This document shows positions 24,425 through 32,756 of a stretch of 64,000 nt of DNA, piece by piece. The position numbers and the translations under genes were made by a program. This DNA comes from Glycomyces sp040645615. Its GTDB lineage: Bacteria > Actinomycetota > Actinomycetes > Mycobacteriales > Micromonosporaceae. Positions within the stretch are counted from its first letter, which is position 1; the number at the start of each line of letters is the position of its first letter. The stretch is from the NCBI RefSeq assembly GCF_040645615.1, contig NZ_JBEYYO010000011.1, positions 62,001-126,000 of the forward strand, read 5' to 3'. Below the pieces are notes generated by a model. The model did no database searches and was not told the origin of the DNA. It saw only the letters and a list, made by a program, of their open reading frames with translations.

Positions 24425-25423
24425 GTGGCTCAAGTCTGCACGAATACCGAACACACCAACCGCGCCGCGACGATCCTCCGCCGCGTCGCCGCCTACACCG
24501 GCGTCACCCTCGCCACCGTCGGCCTCGTGACCGCGTTCGCCGGCTCGCACGCCGACGCGGCGCCCATCGAGTACGACACGGCCTCCGCGTCCGAGATCGA
24601 GGATCACCTCGAAGACCTCGAGACCCGGCGCGAAGCCGCCGACACCACCCTCACCGGGCTCCAGGCCCAGCTGGTGGACGCTCAGACGGTCATCGACGCC
24701 GCCACCGCCGAATACGGCGCCGCGGAAGTCCAGCTCTCCTACGTCACCGCCGCGGTCGAATCGGCCGACGACGAGCTCGGCGCGAAGGTCTCGACCCTCG
24801 TCGCCTACGCCCAGGAGCAGTCCGACAAGTACACCGAGGCCCAGGACGCCACCAAGGCGGCCGAGGGCCTCGAAGTCGAGATCGCCAAGGCCGAGAAGGA
24901 GGTCGCCGACCTCGACGCGGAGATCGCCAAGGCCGAGACCGCCTACGACGAGGCCGCCGAGGCCGAGGCCGCTGAAGCGGCCGCCCTGGCCGAGGAGTCC
25001 GCCGCGAGCGAGAGCACGAGCTCGAACTCGTCGTCGTCCTCTTCTTCGTCGTCGAGCTCCACCGCCGCGTACAGCTCGGACGCGGCCACCGCCGCGGTCC
25101 AGTTCGCCCGCGACCAGCTCGGCGAGTCCTACGTCTTCGGCGCCGCCGGCCCCGACACCTGGGACTGCTCGGGCCTGATCTCCGGCGCCTACGGCGTCTC
25201 GGGGATCTCGCTGACCCACTCCACGTGGGCCATGTGGGACGAGACCAGCTCCATCGGCCGTGGCGACCTCAAGCCCGGCGACCTGGTCTTCTACAACGGC
25301 CAGAACCACGTCGCCATGTACATCGGCGACGGCCAGGTCATCCACGCCCCCAAGCCGGGCGACGTCGTGAAGATCTCCAGCCTCGACATGGGCATGTCCA
25401 TCGACGGCTACCGCCGCGTCTGA
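24425..25423 (+). CDS. Secreted NlpC/P60 peptidoglycan endopeptidase
   Basis: This 332-residue cell-wall hydrolase cuts peptide stems of peptidoglycan. Residues 1-42 are a signal peptide ending near HADAAP. A long Ala/Glu coiled coil (about 50-195) can dock on a partner or self-inhibit, and a Ser-rich linker spans about 196-215. The C-terminal NlpC/P60 domain has Cys248 in WDCSGLI, His295 in NHVAMYIGDG and a third polar residue at His307. It begins with GTG at 24425. RipA/RpfB-like hydrolases with this layout act in cell separation and resuscitation. Expression should be controlled by the c-di-AMP riboswitch. Confidence 0.92.
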   Translation: MAQVCTNTEHTNRAATILRRVAAYTGVTLATVGLVTAFAGSHADAAPIEYDTASASEIEDHLEDLETRREAADTTLTGLQAQLVDAQTVIDAATAEYGAAEVQLSYVTAAVESADDELGAKVSTLVAYAQEQSDKYTEAQDATKAAEGLEVEIAKAEKEVADLDAEIAKAETAYDEAAEAEAAEAAALAEESAASESTSSNSSSSSSSSSSSTAAYSSDAATAAVQFARDQLGESYVFGAAGPDTWDCSGLISGAYGVSGISLTHSTWAMWDETSSIGRGDLKPGDLVFYNGQNHVAMYIGDGQVIHAPKPGDVVKISSLDMGMSIDGYRRV

Positions 25424-25487
25424 CGCTCGCGTGGCGGCGGGCCGCACCGAGCACGTCGAGCCGAGCGAAACGGACGCACCGCGCCAC

Positions 25488-25521
25488 CGGAATCGTATTT
25501 CCTATAGGAAATACGATTCCG
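25488..25521. repeat. 34-bp perfect palindrome, AT-rich
   Basis: CGGAATCGTATTTCCTA and its exact complement meet at TATA in a GC-rich setting, between the NlpC stop and the sigma-factor terminator. It could be an operator, an end of a lost element or part of a terminator structure. Confidence 0.85.
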
Positions 25522-25530
25522 CGCACACGC

Positions 25531-25562
25531 CGAAGGGCCGGGGTTCTCACCCCGGCCCTTCG
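25531..25562. terminator. Bidirectional hairpin between NlpC and sigma genes
   Basis: CGAAGGGCCGGGG pairs with CCCCGGCCCTTCG over a 6-nt loop. It lies 10 bp from the sigma-factor stop and is positioned to end both convergent transcripts. Confidence 0.65.
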
Positions 25563-25572
25563 TGTCGTTCGT

Positions 25573-26523
25573 CTACGCCGCCTCGGCCATGACCTGGTCG
25601 TTCGCGAGTTCCTTCAGGCGTGCGAGCGCCTGGATCTCCAGCTGGCGGATTCGCTCGCGGGAGAGGTGGAACCGGTGGGCGACCTCGGTCAGGGAGTGCT
25701 CGCGGCCGTCTTCGAGCCCGTAGCGGGCCTTGACGATCCCCGCCGAGCGCTCGTCGAGGTGGTTGAGCATCATTTCGATGCGCTGGCGTTCCATCCCGGC
25801 GAGGACCACGTCCTCGGGGCTGGGCTCGTCGGAGTCGGCGACCAGGTCGCCGAGATTGGTGTCGCCGTCGTCGCCGATCGGCGTGTCCAGCGAGACGGTG
25901 TCCTGGCTCCAGCGGATGAGCTCGTTGACCCGCTCGACCGTGACGCCGAGGGCTTCGGCGATCTGGCCCGGTTCGGGGTCGCCGCCGAGCTCACGGGTGA
26001 GCTGGCGGGTGACGTTGCGCATCCGGTTGACGTCCTCGACCAGGTGCACCGGCAGGCGCACGGTGCGCTCCTGCTGGGCGATCGCCCGGCTGATGGCCTG
26101 ACGGATCCACCAGGTGGCGTAGGTCGAGAACTTGAACCCGCGCTGGTAGTCGAATTTCTCGACCGCGCGGACCAGGCCCGTGTTGCCCTCCTGGATCAGG
26201 TCGAGCATCGGCATCCCGGAGCGGACGTAGCGGCGGGCGATCGAGACGACCAGCCGCAGATTCGCCTTGATGAACTGCTCCTTGGCCTTCGCCCCGTCCT
26301 CGACCAGGCGCTTCAGGTCCTTCTCGGTGGCCTCGCCGAAGGTCTCCCCCTCGCCGAGCAGGTGCTTCGCGAAGAGGCCGGCCTCGACCGCCTTCGCCAA
26401 GTCGACCTCGGCGGCGGCGTCAAGCAGCGGCGTCTTCGAGATCTCATGCAGGTACACACCCACAAGGTCTCGTTCCTCAGCGACCTCTTCGGTGGTGAGG
26501 GTGGGTGTTGTCGTTGTCTCCAC
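25573..26523 (-). CDS. Group 2 (SigB/HrdD-like) RNA polymerase sigma factor
   Basis: This 316-residue sigma-70 protein lacks the long acidic N-terminus of the principal sigma. Region 1.2 begins at DLVGVYLHEISKTPLL. Region 2 (NLRLVVSIARRYVRSGMPMLDLIQEGNTGL, FSTYATWWIRQAISRAI) contacts the -10 box. Region 3 follows, and region 4 (SLTEVAHRFHLSRERIRQLEIQAL) reads the -35 box. This is the size of mycobacterial SigB. The GTG at 26523 sits 8 nt after GGAGGAGA, so the upstream frame is not needed. Such factors usually control stress and stationary-phase genes. Confidence 0.88.
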   Translation of the reverse strand: METTTTPTLTTEEVAEERDLVGVYLHEISKTPLLDAAAEVDLAKAVEAGLFAKHLLGEGETFGEATEKDLKRLVEDGAKAKEQFIKANLRLVVSIARRYVRSGMPMLDLIQEGNTGLVRAVEKFDYQRGFKFSTYATWWIRQAISRAIAQQERTVRLPVHLVEDVNRMRNVTRQLTRELGGDPEPGQIAEALGVTVERVNELIRWSQDTVSLDTPIGDDGDTNLGDLVADSDEPSPEDVVLAGMERQRIEMMLNHLDERSAGIVKARYGLEDGREHSLTEVAHRFHLSRERIRQLEIQALARLKELANDQVMAEAA

Positions 26524-27135
26524 GCTCAAGGTCTCCTCCAGCTTCCTCGTCCCCCGACACCGCGTGAACGGTGTACCAGTTACAACGACCGCTTCGTTGC
26601 GTGGAATTCCGTGCCCCGGTGTTCGATGCGCCACGGTTACCAAATCGATGCCAACGGAAGTGCTTCCGGCCGTTTGCACCGTTTGGGTTACCCCGGTCCC
26701 TTCGGCTAAGCTCAGTTCACGGCTCCTGTCCCCTAGACGGGGGTCCGAAGCGCTCATGATGCCTCTGAGACGGGGATCACCTCACCTCGTTCGAGATGCG
26801 GTGGCCCGAGTCCTGGTCACGGTATCGTCTTCGGCCTGCTTCATCGCAAACCTTCAATCTCTAGGGGTACACGCGCCTTACCTTGGAAAAGCTGAGAGAT
26901 CATCTCAATGCGGCCCTTATCACTGCGATGGTGACCGCAAAGGCAGCGACGCTCTGATATCCGCACCATAGCGGACGGTAGCGGTGACAAGCAACACCTT
27001 TCCCAGGCGTTGATGTCCGATTCCGAACACCCCTCGTTCTTCTCCAGTCTGCGCCTCCCATCGCTCCCGCGGAGCTGTTCCGACCTCCTGCCGCGCAGAT
27101 CACCTCAGGGGACGCGTGCGCGTAGAGTTGGCCCG
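26524..27135. other. Divergent intergenic region, sigma/orn
   Basis: About 610 bp with no supported ORF. It should hold the promoter of the sigma gene (minus) and that of orn (plus). Small inverted repeats occur, for example TGAGA/TCTCA near 26890-26905 and TCCGC/GCGGA near 26960-26976, but none is strong. Confidence 0.6.
27123..27128 (+). promoter_or_regulatory. -10 box of orn (leaderless)
   Basis: TAGAGT ends 7 nt before the GTG start of orn and there is no ribosome-binding site, so the transcript probably starts at the GTG. Confidence 0.5.
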
Positions 27136-27744
27136 GTGACAGAAGAACGCCTAGTGTGGGTCGACTGCGAGATGACCGGCCTCGACCCGCAGACCGAAGC
27201 CCTCATCGAGATCGCCGTACTCGTCACCGAGCCGGACCTGACGCCGCTCGACGAGGGCCTCGACATCGTCATCGCCTGCGACGGTCCGATCCTCGACAAC
27301 ATGGGCGCGTTCGTGGCCGACATGCACGCCAAGTCCGGGCTCACCGACGAAGTCCGCGCCTCGCCGACCACATTGGAGCAGGCCGAGGACGCGGTCTTGG
27401 AGTACATCAAGCAGCACGTGCCCGAAGCGCGCACGGCTCCCTTGTGCGGCAACTCGATCGCGACCGACCGCACCTTCATCGCCAAGTACATGCCGCGGCT
27501 CGACGACCACCTGCACTACCGGATGATCGACGTGTCCTCCATCAAGGAGCTCAGCCGCCGCTGGTACCCGCGCGTCTACTACAACCAGCCCCCCAAGGGC
27601 CTCGCCCACCGCGCGCTCGCCGACATCAAGGAGAGCGTCAAGGAGCTGGAGTACTACCGGCGCACCGTGTTCGTGCCGCTGCCCGGCCCCACCAGCGACG
27701 AGGCGAAGGCCGCCGCGGCCTCGCTCGCCGAGCCGGGCGCGTGA
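27136..27744 (+). CDS. orn: Oligoribonuclease
   Basis: Orn is a 3'-5' DEDDh exonuclease that finishes RNA decay by digesting 2-5-mers, and it also degrades pGpG from c-di-GMP. The 202-residue product starts VTEERLVWVDCEMTGLD with the catalytic Asp10 and Glu12. NSIATDRTFIAKYMP carries the third acid and GLAHRALADIKESVKEL the His/Asp pair. A frame upstream of the GTG at 27136 has no homology. The tRNA-His gene follows, as in mycobacteria, and could share the transcript. Confidence 0.95.
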   Translation: MTEERLVWVDCEMTGLDPQTEALIEIAVLVTEPDLTPLDEGLDIVIACDGPILDNMGAFVADMHAKSGLTDEVRASPTTLEQAEDAVLEYIKQHVPEARTAPLCGNSIATDRTFIAKYMPRLDDHLHYRMIDVSSIKELSRRWYPRVYYNQPPKGLAHRALADIKESVKELEYYRRTVFVPLPGPTSDEAKAAAASLAEPGA

Positions 27745-27839
27745 GACGCCCGACACCGAACCCACTTGACGGCCAGGGCCGCCCATTGGTTATGATTGTC
27801 GCCGGTCGCAGGGTTCAACCCCTGTGAAGACCGATCTTG

Positions 27840-27915
27840 GTGGTCGTAGTTCAGTTGGTAGAACGCCTCGTTGTGGTCGAGGAGGTCGCGGGTTCGAGCC
27901 CCGTCGATCACCCCA
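27840..27915 (+). tRNA. tRNA-His (GTG)
   Basis: A cloverleaf can be drawn: acceptor GTGGTCG / CGATCAC, D arm GTTC-AGTTGGTA-GAAC, anticodon stem CCTCG/CGAGG around TTGTGGT (anticodon GTG at 27873-27875), and T arm with GGTTCGAGCC. G27839 supplies the extra 5' G-1 typical of tRNA-His. CCA (27913-27915) is encoded. Confidence 0.95.
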
Positions 27916-27918
27916 AGT

Positions 27919-27953
27919 CGAAAGGCCTCACGGCATCGCCGTGAGGCCTTTCG
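27919..27953 (+). terminator. Hairpin after tRNA-His
   Basis: CGAAAGGCCTCACGGC pairs perfectly with GCCGTGAGGCCTTTCG over a 3-nt loop, four bases after the CCA end. It should terminate the orn-tRNA transcript and also the convergent DUF1707 gene. Confidence 0.75.
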
Positions 27954-27960
27954 CGTGTCG

Positions 27961-28434
27961 CTATCGCTGGTTCCGCTTGCGGCGCAGCTTCTCTCGCCGC
28001 TTGCGCTCAGCGGCCGGGCGCATGATCAGCCGCTCGGCGGCCGTCAGCGAGGAGGCGACCACCAGCAGCGGCACCATGACCCACACCGGCCAGAAGTACA
28101 CGAACCCGATGGTGGCCAGCAGGATCAGCCACACGCCGAGGTTGATGCCGATCGGGATCGAGATGCCGAACCACAGCCACTTGACCCAGTCCGGCGCCTT
28201 GAGCGCGTCGGGCTCGGCGGCCTCGACCAGGCGCTGGTACGAGGGCAGGTCCGCGAGCACGACTTCGGCCTCGCCGACGGTCTTGGCCGCCAGGAGCACG
28301 TCCACGCGCTTCTCGTACTCGTCGAGGTCGATGTAGTCCTGGTCGACGGCCGCGCGCAGGATCTCGGTCATGGCGGTGCGCTCGGGCGTGCCGATCCGCG
28401 TCTCTCGGTCGCCGTACCGTTCGAGGGAGGACAT
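27961..28434 (-). CDS. DUF1707 membrane protein
   Basis: This 157-residue protein has an N-terminal DUF1707 domain (RIGTPERTAMTEILRAAVDQ, DLDEYEKRVDVLLAAKTVGE, LADLP; residues 14-65). Two membrane helices follow at about 86-130, with a strongly basic tail. DUF1707 occurs only in actinobacteria and its role is unknown; it resembles SHOCT-type oligomerisation modules. A second DUF1707 gene lies 30 nt upstream on the same strand. Confidence 0.85.
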   Translation of the reverse strand: MSSLERYGDRETRIGTPERTAMTEILRAAVDQDYIDLDEYEKRVDVLLAAKTVGEAEVVLADLPSYQRLVEAAEPDALKAPDWVKWLWFGISIPIGINLGVWLILLATIGFVYFWPVWVMVPLLVVASSLTAAERLIMRPAAERKRREKLRRKRNQR

Positions 28435-28464
28435 TCAGTGGGCTCCTTGCAGAGGGGTGTGGGC

Positions 28465-28947
28465 TCAGTGCCAGCGGCCGCGGTTGACCAGTTGCACGAA
28501 CGTGGCGATGGACAGGCCGAGGATCGGCCAGATCGGCCAGAAGTTGTCGAACGAACCGGACGAGATCGAGGTCGCGAGCCAGATCAGGGTGCAGATCCCG
28601 CCGACGACGACCAGGCCCCGCAGCGCGGGGGTCTCGTGGATCCAGGCGGCGCCCCTGCCGGAGTCGCCGTGCGGGCCGCCGTGGGCGGTCGCCTCGCCGT
28701 GTCCGGGGCCGCGTTCGGGCTGTTCTTCGCGTACGGGCTCGACCTCGCCGACCTTGGGCCGCCCGCCGGGCAGGTCGTCGAAGATCAGGTCGAGTTCGGC
28801 GTTGGTCTTGGCCTCGTAGGCCGAACGGGTCCGGTCGTCGAACTCGGCGAGGTCGATCCGGCCCTGGTCGAGGGCGGCTTGCAGCTGCTCGATCGCCTTC
28901 TCGCGGTCGGCGTTCGAGATGCGCAGCTTGCCGTGGTCTTCGGTCAC
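28465..28947 (-). CDS. DUF1707 membrane protein (paralog)
   Basis: This 160-residue protein has a DUF1707 domain at residues 7-60 (LRISNADREKAIEQLQAALD, DLAEFDDRTRSAYEAKTNAEL, FDDLP). A Pro/Gly/His-rich linker follows, then two membrane helices (LRGLVVVGGICTLIWLATSI and IWPILGLSIATFVQLV). It probably arose by duplication with its neighbour. It lies 24 nt after the map stop and may be read from the same message. Confidence 0.85.
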   Translation of the reverse strand: MTEDHGKLRISNADREKAIEQLQAALDQGRIDLAEFDDRTRSAYEAKTNAELDLIFDDLPGGRPKVGEVEPVREEQPERGPGHGEATAHGGPHGDSGRGAAWIHETPALRGLVVVGGICTLIWLATSISSGSFDNFWPIWPILGLSIATFVQLVNRGRWH

Positions 28948-28971
28948 GAGCCCAATTATGGCACCGGCGGA

Positions 28972-29805
28972 TCAGCTCTCGCGAGCCGCGCTCGCCGCCA
29001 GTTCGCCCAGCTGTTCGACCCCGCCGTCGGGGGCCGTCAGGACCCAGACGCCGTCCTCGCACAGCGCGATGGTGTGCTCGGTGTGGGCCGCGACCGAGCC
29101 GTCGTCGGTGACGATCGTCCAGCCGTCCTCGAGTTCGGCGGTGTCGGCCGAGCCGAGGGTGATCATCGGTTCGATCGCCAGGGCCATGCCGGTGCGCAGC
29201 TTCGGGCCCTCACCGGGGCGCCCGTAGTTGAGGATGTGCGGGTCCTGGTGCATCTCGGTGCCGATGCCGTGCCCGCCGAAGCCGGTCACGATCCCGTATT
29301 CGCCCGACTGCTCCACGGACCGCTCGATCGCGTTGGAGATCCCGCCGAGGCGCCTGGCGGTGGCCGCGGCCTTGATCCCGGCCCACATCGAGGCCTCGCA
29401 GGCCTCGCGCAGCGCGGTCAGCTCAGGGGCGACGGTGCCGATCTCGATGGTGATGGCCGCGTCCCCGTGCCAGCCGTCGACGATCGCGCCGACGTCGACC
29501 GAGAGCAGGTCGCCTTCGGCGAGGACCGCGTCCTCGGAGGGGATGGCGTGCACGACCTGGCGGTTGACCGACGAGCAGATCGAGGCCGGGTAGGGCCCGA
29601 AGCCGATGTCGTAGCCCTTGAACGAGGGCACCGCCCCCGAGGAGCGGATGACCTGCTCGGCGATGCGGTCGAGTTCCGCCGTCGTCACACCCGGTCCCGC
29701 GGACTCGCGCATGGCCTGGTGCACCTCGGCCACCACGAGCCCGGCGGCCCGCATCTTGCGGAACTGCTCGGGGGTCTTGTACTGGATGCGCTGACGACGG
29801 AACAC
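28972..29805 (-). CDS. map: Methionine aminopeptidase, type I
   Basis: Map removes the initiator methionine. The 277-residue product contains the metal ligands in LLSVDVGAIVDGWHGDAAITIEIG, the catalytic His regions GFGGHGIGTEMHQDP, and the C-terminal ALAIEPMI and EHTIAL segments. It follows adk by 5 nt, as in the spc operon. infA, the usual next gene, is missing; the DUF1707 genes come next instead. Confidence 0.96.
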   Translation of the reverse strand: MFRRQRIQYKTPEQFRKMRAAGLVVAEVHQAMRESAGPGVTTAELDRIAEQVIRSSGAVPSFKGYDIGFGPYPASICSSVNRQVVHAIPSEDAVLAEGDLLSVDVGAIVDGWHGDAAITIEIGTVAPELTALREACEASMWAGIKAAATARRLGGISNAIERSVEQSGEYGIVTGFGGHGIGTEMHQDPHILNYGRPGEGPKLRTGMALAIEPMITLGSADTAELEDGWTIVTDDGSVAAHTEHTIALCEDGVWVLTAPDGGVEQLGELAASAARES

Positions 29806-29810
29806 GACGA

Positions 29811-30446
29811 CTACGCTGCGGCGCCGATGGCCGCGAGGGCGCGTTCGGTGACGTCGGCGACCTCGCCGATGGCGTCGATCCGCACCAGCTTGCCCTGGGA
29901 CTCGTAGTGTCCGATCAGGGGGGCGGTCTGCTCGGCGTAGACCTTGAGGCGGTTCTTGATCGTCTCGGGCTTGTCGTCCGTGCGCTGGTACAGGTCGTCC
30001 GAGTCGGGGTCGGCCGGCGGGTCGAATTCGAGGTGGTAGACCTTGCCGGTGGACTTGGAGACGCGGCGGCCCGAGAGGCGGCGGACCACCTCGTCGTCAC
30101 CGGCGACCAGTTCCAGCGCCAGGTCGAGGGCGGTCCCGGCCGCTTCGAGGACCCGGTCGAGGACCTTGGCCTGCTCGGGGTTGCGGGGATAGCCGTCGAG
30201 GAGGAAGCCGTCCTTGGCGTCGTCCTGGGCCAGCCGGTCGGCCACCATGTCGTTGGTGACCTCGTCGGGCACCAGGTCCCCGGCGTCCATGTACTGCTTG
30301 GCCTTCAGGCCCAGCGGTGTGCCGCCGGAGACGTTGGCGCGGAAGATGTCGCCGGTGGAGATCTTGGGGACGCCGAGCCGCTCGGCGATGATCTCCGCCT
30401 GGGTGCCCTTGCCGGCCCCGGGCGGGCCTACGAGTACCAGTCGCAA
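29811..30446 (-). CDS. adk: Adenylate kinase
   Basis: Adk interconverts ATP + AMP and 2 ADP. The 211-residue product starts MRLVLVGPPGAGKGTQAEII with the P-loop. The AMP site is STGDIFRANVSGGTP, followed by FLLDGYPRN and the LID segment GRRVSKSTGKVYHLEFDPP. The LID has no four-Cys zinc site, so it is the non-zinc long form. It lies between secY and map in canonical order. Confidence 0.97.
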   Translation of the reverse strand: MRLVLVGPPGAGKGTQAEIIAERLGVPKISTGDIFRANVSGGTPLGLKAKQYMDAGDLVPDEVTNDMVADRLAQDDAKDGFLLDGYPRNPEQAKVLDRVLEAAGTALDLALELVAGDDEVVRRLSGRRVSKSTGKVYHLEFDPPADPDSDDLYQRTDDKPETIKNRLKVYAEQTAPLIGHYESQGKLVRIDAIGEVADVTERALAAIGAAA

Positions 30447-30489
30447 AAGTGTTCCTCCCGTGTCGTCACCTATGAGGGCGGCGCCTGCC

Positions 30490-31824
30490 TCAGCGCAGGA
30501 AGCCCTCGTAGTGGCGCTGCATCAGCTGGGACTCGATCTGCTTGACCGACTCCAAACCGACGCCCACCATGATCAGCACCGAGGTGCCGCCGAACGCGAA
30601 CTGCGCGAACAGCTGCTGGTTACCGAACGCGATGATGGCCAGGTTGGGAAGAATAGCGATCGTGGCCAGGTACAGCGAACCCGGGAAGGTCAGGCGTGAC
30701 AGGACTCGCTGCAAGTAGGTCGCGGTGGGGTTGCCCGGGCGCACGCCCGGGATGAACCCGCCGGCCTTCTTCATGTTCTCGGCGACGTCGTCGACCTTGA
30801 AGGTGATGGACACGTAGAAGTAGGTGAAGAAGATGATCAGGAGCGCGTACAGGGAGATGTAGACCCACGAGCCCTGGTTGAGCAGGTAGCGGTCGATGAA
30901 GTCGACCCACTGCGATTCGCTGTTCTGGTTGAGCTGGCGGAACAGCGTCGGGATGTAGAGCAGCGAGGAACCGAAGATGACGGGCACGATGCCGGCCTGG
31001 TTCACCTTCAGCGGGATGTACGTGGAGGTCCCGCCGTACATCTTGCGGCCGATCATCTTCTTGGCGTACTGCACCGGGATGCGCCGCTGCGACTGCTCGA
31101 TGAAGATGACGGCGACCATGATCGCCAGGCACAGGCTCATGATGACGGCGAACATGAACCAGCCCTCGGACTCGCGCAGGGCCCAGAACTGGCTGGGCAT
31201 CTGCGCGGCGATGGACGCGAAGATCAACAGGCTCATGCCGTTGCCGACGCCGCGCTCGGTGATCTGCTCGCCGAACCACATGATCATGGCGCTGCCGGCG
31301 ACCATCACGATCACCACGGTCACGATCGACATCCAGAACGGGATGCCGGCGCTGGTCTCGGAGAGGTCGGGGAGGATGCCCGGACACTGGGTCTGGAACA
31401 GCATCCCCGAACGCGCCAGCGCGATGTACCCGGAGGCCTGGAGCAGGGCCAGGCCCAGCGTCAGGTAGCGGGTGTACTGGGTGATCTTGACCTGGCCGGG
31501 CTGGCCCTCCTTGCGGAGCTGCTCAAGCCTGGGGATCACCACGGTCAACAGCTGCATGATGATCGACGCGGTGATGTAGGGCATGACGCCGAGCGCGAAG
31601 ACCGAGAGCTGGAGGAGCGCTCCACCGGTGAAGAGGTTCAGGAGGCCGAAGACGCCGGACTCGTCCGTGGGCTGCGCGTTGAGGCAGCTCTGCACCATTG
31701 CGTAGTCCACGCCGGGACTCGGCATCTGGGCACCAAGACGATACAGTCCGATGATCATCAAGGTGAACAGGATCTTCTTGCGCAGATCGGGGGTCCGAAA
31801 CGCGCTGATGAAGGCGGAGAGCAA
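30490..31824 (-). CDS. secY: Protein translocase subunit SecY
   Basis: SecY is the channel of the Sec translocon. The 444-residue product has ten membrane helices and conserved segments such as FALGVMPYITASIIMQLLTV, SMIMWFGEQITERGVGNGMSLLIF and KMYGGTSTYIPLKVNQAGIVPVIF. The start is most likely the TTG at 31822-31824, preceded 8 nt upstream by AGGAGG; an ATG far upstream overlaps non-coding leader. About 265 nt separate it from rplO, with a terminator-like hairpin, so it probably also has its own promoter. Confidence 0.95.
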   Translation of the reverse strand: MLSAFISAFRTPDLRKKILFTLMIIGLYRLGAQMPSPGVDYAMVQSCLNAQPTDESGVFGLLNLFTGGALLQLSVFALGVMPYITASIIMQLLTVVIPRLEQLRKEGQPGQVKITQYTRYLTLGLALLQASGYIALARSGMLFQTQCPGILPDLSETSAGIPFWMSIVTVVIVMVAGSAMIMWFGEQITERGVGNGMSLLIFASIAAQMPSQFWALRESEGWFMFAVIMSLCLAIMVAVIFIEQSQRRIPVQYAKKMIGRKMYGGTSTYIPLKVNQAGIVPVIFGSSLLYIPTLFRQLNQNSESQWVDFIDRYLLNQGSWVYISLYALLIIFFTYFYVSITFKVDDVAENMKKAGGFIPGVRPGNPTATYLQRVLSRLTFPGSLYLATIAILPNLAIIAFGNQQLFAQFAFGGTSVLIMVGVGLESVKQIESQLMQRHYEGFLR

Positions 31825-32020
31825 TGCGGTTCCTCCTGAACAAGACCCCCTGGCGGGGCCCATGGGGCAAGCGCCGTCGGATCGCGGTGCAGGCCTTAGT
31901 AACCAGTGGGCGTGTGTAGTTCGTAGCGAGAGGGTCACACGCCCGAGGAAGACGGTGGTCCTCGCCAAGGGAGCCTAGCAGGCGCGCGCGGTGGCAGCGT
32001 ACCGGCATTGACCATGACGA

Positions 32021-32048
32021 AACGGGCCGGAGTTCCCTCCGACCCGTT
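32021..32048 (-). terminator. Terminator-like hairpin after rplO
   Basis: On the minus strand AACGGGTCGGAG pairs with CTCCGGCCCGTT (one G-T pair) over a 4-nt loop, about 40 nt after the rplO stop. The T-run is weak (TTTCGTC), so read-through into secY is possible. Confidence 0.55.
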
Positions 32049-32090
32049 CCGACAGATCATCTGTTCGTCTTGCGGGGACGCTCTCTTGAA

Positions 32091-32561
32091 TTAAGCGAGC
32101 GGCTCGCCGGTCTTCTTGTCCACCACGGTGGTCGTGCCGCCCGCGGCGGTGACCTTGGTGGTGGCCGAAGCCGAGAAGGCGTGGGCCTTCAAGGTGAACT
32201 TGACGCCTTCGAGCTCACCGGAGCCCAGGACCTTGATGAGCTCCTTCTTGTTGAGGACGCCCACCTCCTGGAGCTGCTCGGGGCCGACCTCGCCGCCCTC
32301 GGGGAAGAGCTCCACGAGGCGGTCCAGGTTCACGACCTGGTACACGAGCTTGTTGTGCGGCTTGAAGCCCTTGAGCTTCGGCAGCCGGATCTGGAGCGGC
32401 ATCTGCCCGCCCTCGAAACCGGCGGGCACGGTCTTGCGGGCCTTGGTGCCCTTGGTGCCGCGGCCTGCGGTCTTGCCCTTGGAGCCCTCACCGCGACCGA
32501 CGCGGGTCTTGGCCTTCTTGGCGCCGGGTGCGGGCTGCAGGTCATGAATGCGAATCGCCAT
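32091..32561 (-). CDS. rplO: 50S ribosomal protein L15
   Basis: This 156-residue ribosomal protein has the L15 N-terminus (IRIHDLQPAPGAKKAKTRVGRG, GSKGKTAGRGTKG) and the core FEGGQMPLQIRLPKLKGF. It is two bases downstream of rpmD. A 23S rRNA-binding protein needed late in 50S assembly, normal in length. Confidence 0.97.
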   Translation of the reverse strand: MAIRIHDLQPAPGAKKAKTRVGRGEGSKGKTAGRGTKGTKARKTVPAGFEGGQMPLQIRLPKLKGFKPHNKLVYQVVNLDRLVELFPEGGEVGPEQLQEVGVLNKKELIKVLGSGELEGVKFTLKAHAFSASATTKVTAAGGTTTVVDKKTGEPLA

Positions 32562-32563
32562 GA

Positions 32564-32746
32564 CTATTCGACCTCCTCGACGTCGACCAGGTGACGGACA
32601 CGGTGGACCATGCCGCGGTACTGCGGGAGGTCCTCCTTGTAGACGGTCTGGCCGATCTTGCGAAGGCCGAGCGTCTGGATGGTCGCACGGGCCTTCGGCT
32701 TCTCGCCGATGACCGACTTGTGCTGGGTGATCTTCAAACGTGCCAT
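32564..32746 (-). CDS. rpmD: 50S ribosomal protein L30
   Basis: This 60-residue protein contains the L30 core LKITQHKSVIGEKPKARATI, QTLGLRKIGQTVYKEDLPQYRG, MVHRVRHLV. It is followed within 2 nt by rplO and preceded by rpsE within 10 nt, as in every spc operon. Confidence 0.95.
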   Translation of the reverse strand: MARLKITQHKSVIGEKPKARATIQTLGLRKIGQTVYKEDLPQYRGMVHRVRHLVDVEEVE

Positions 32747-32756
32747 GTCGATCCCC

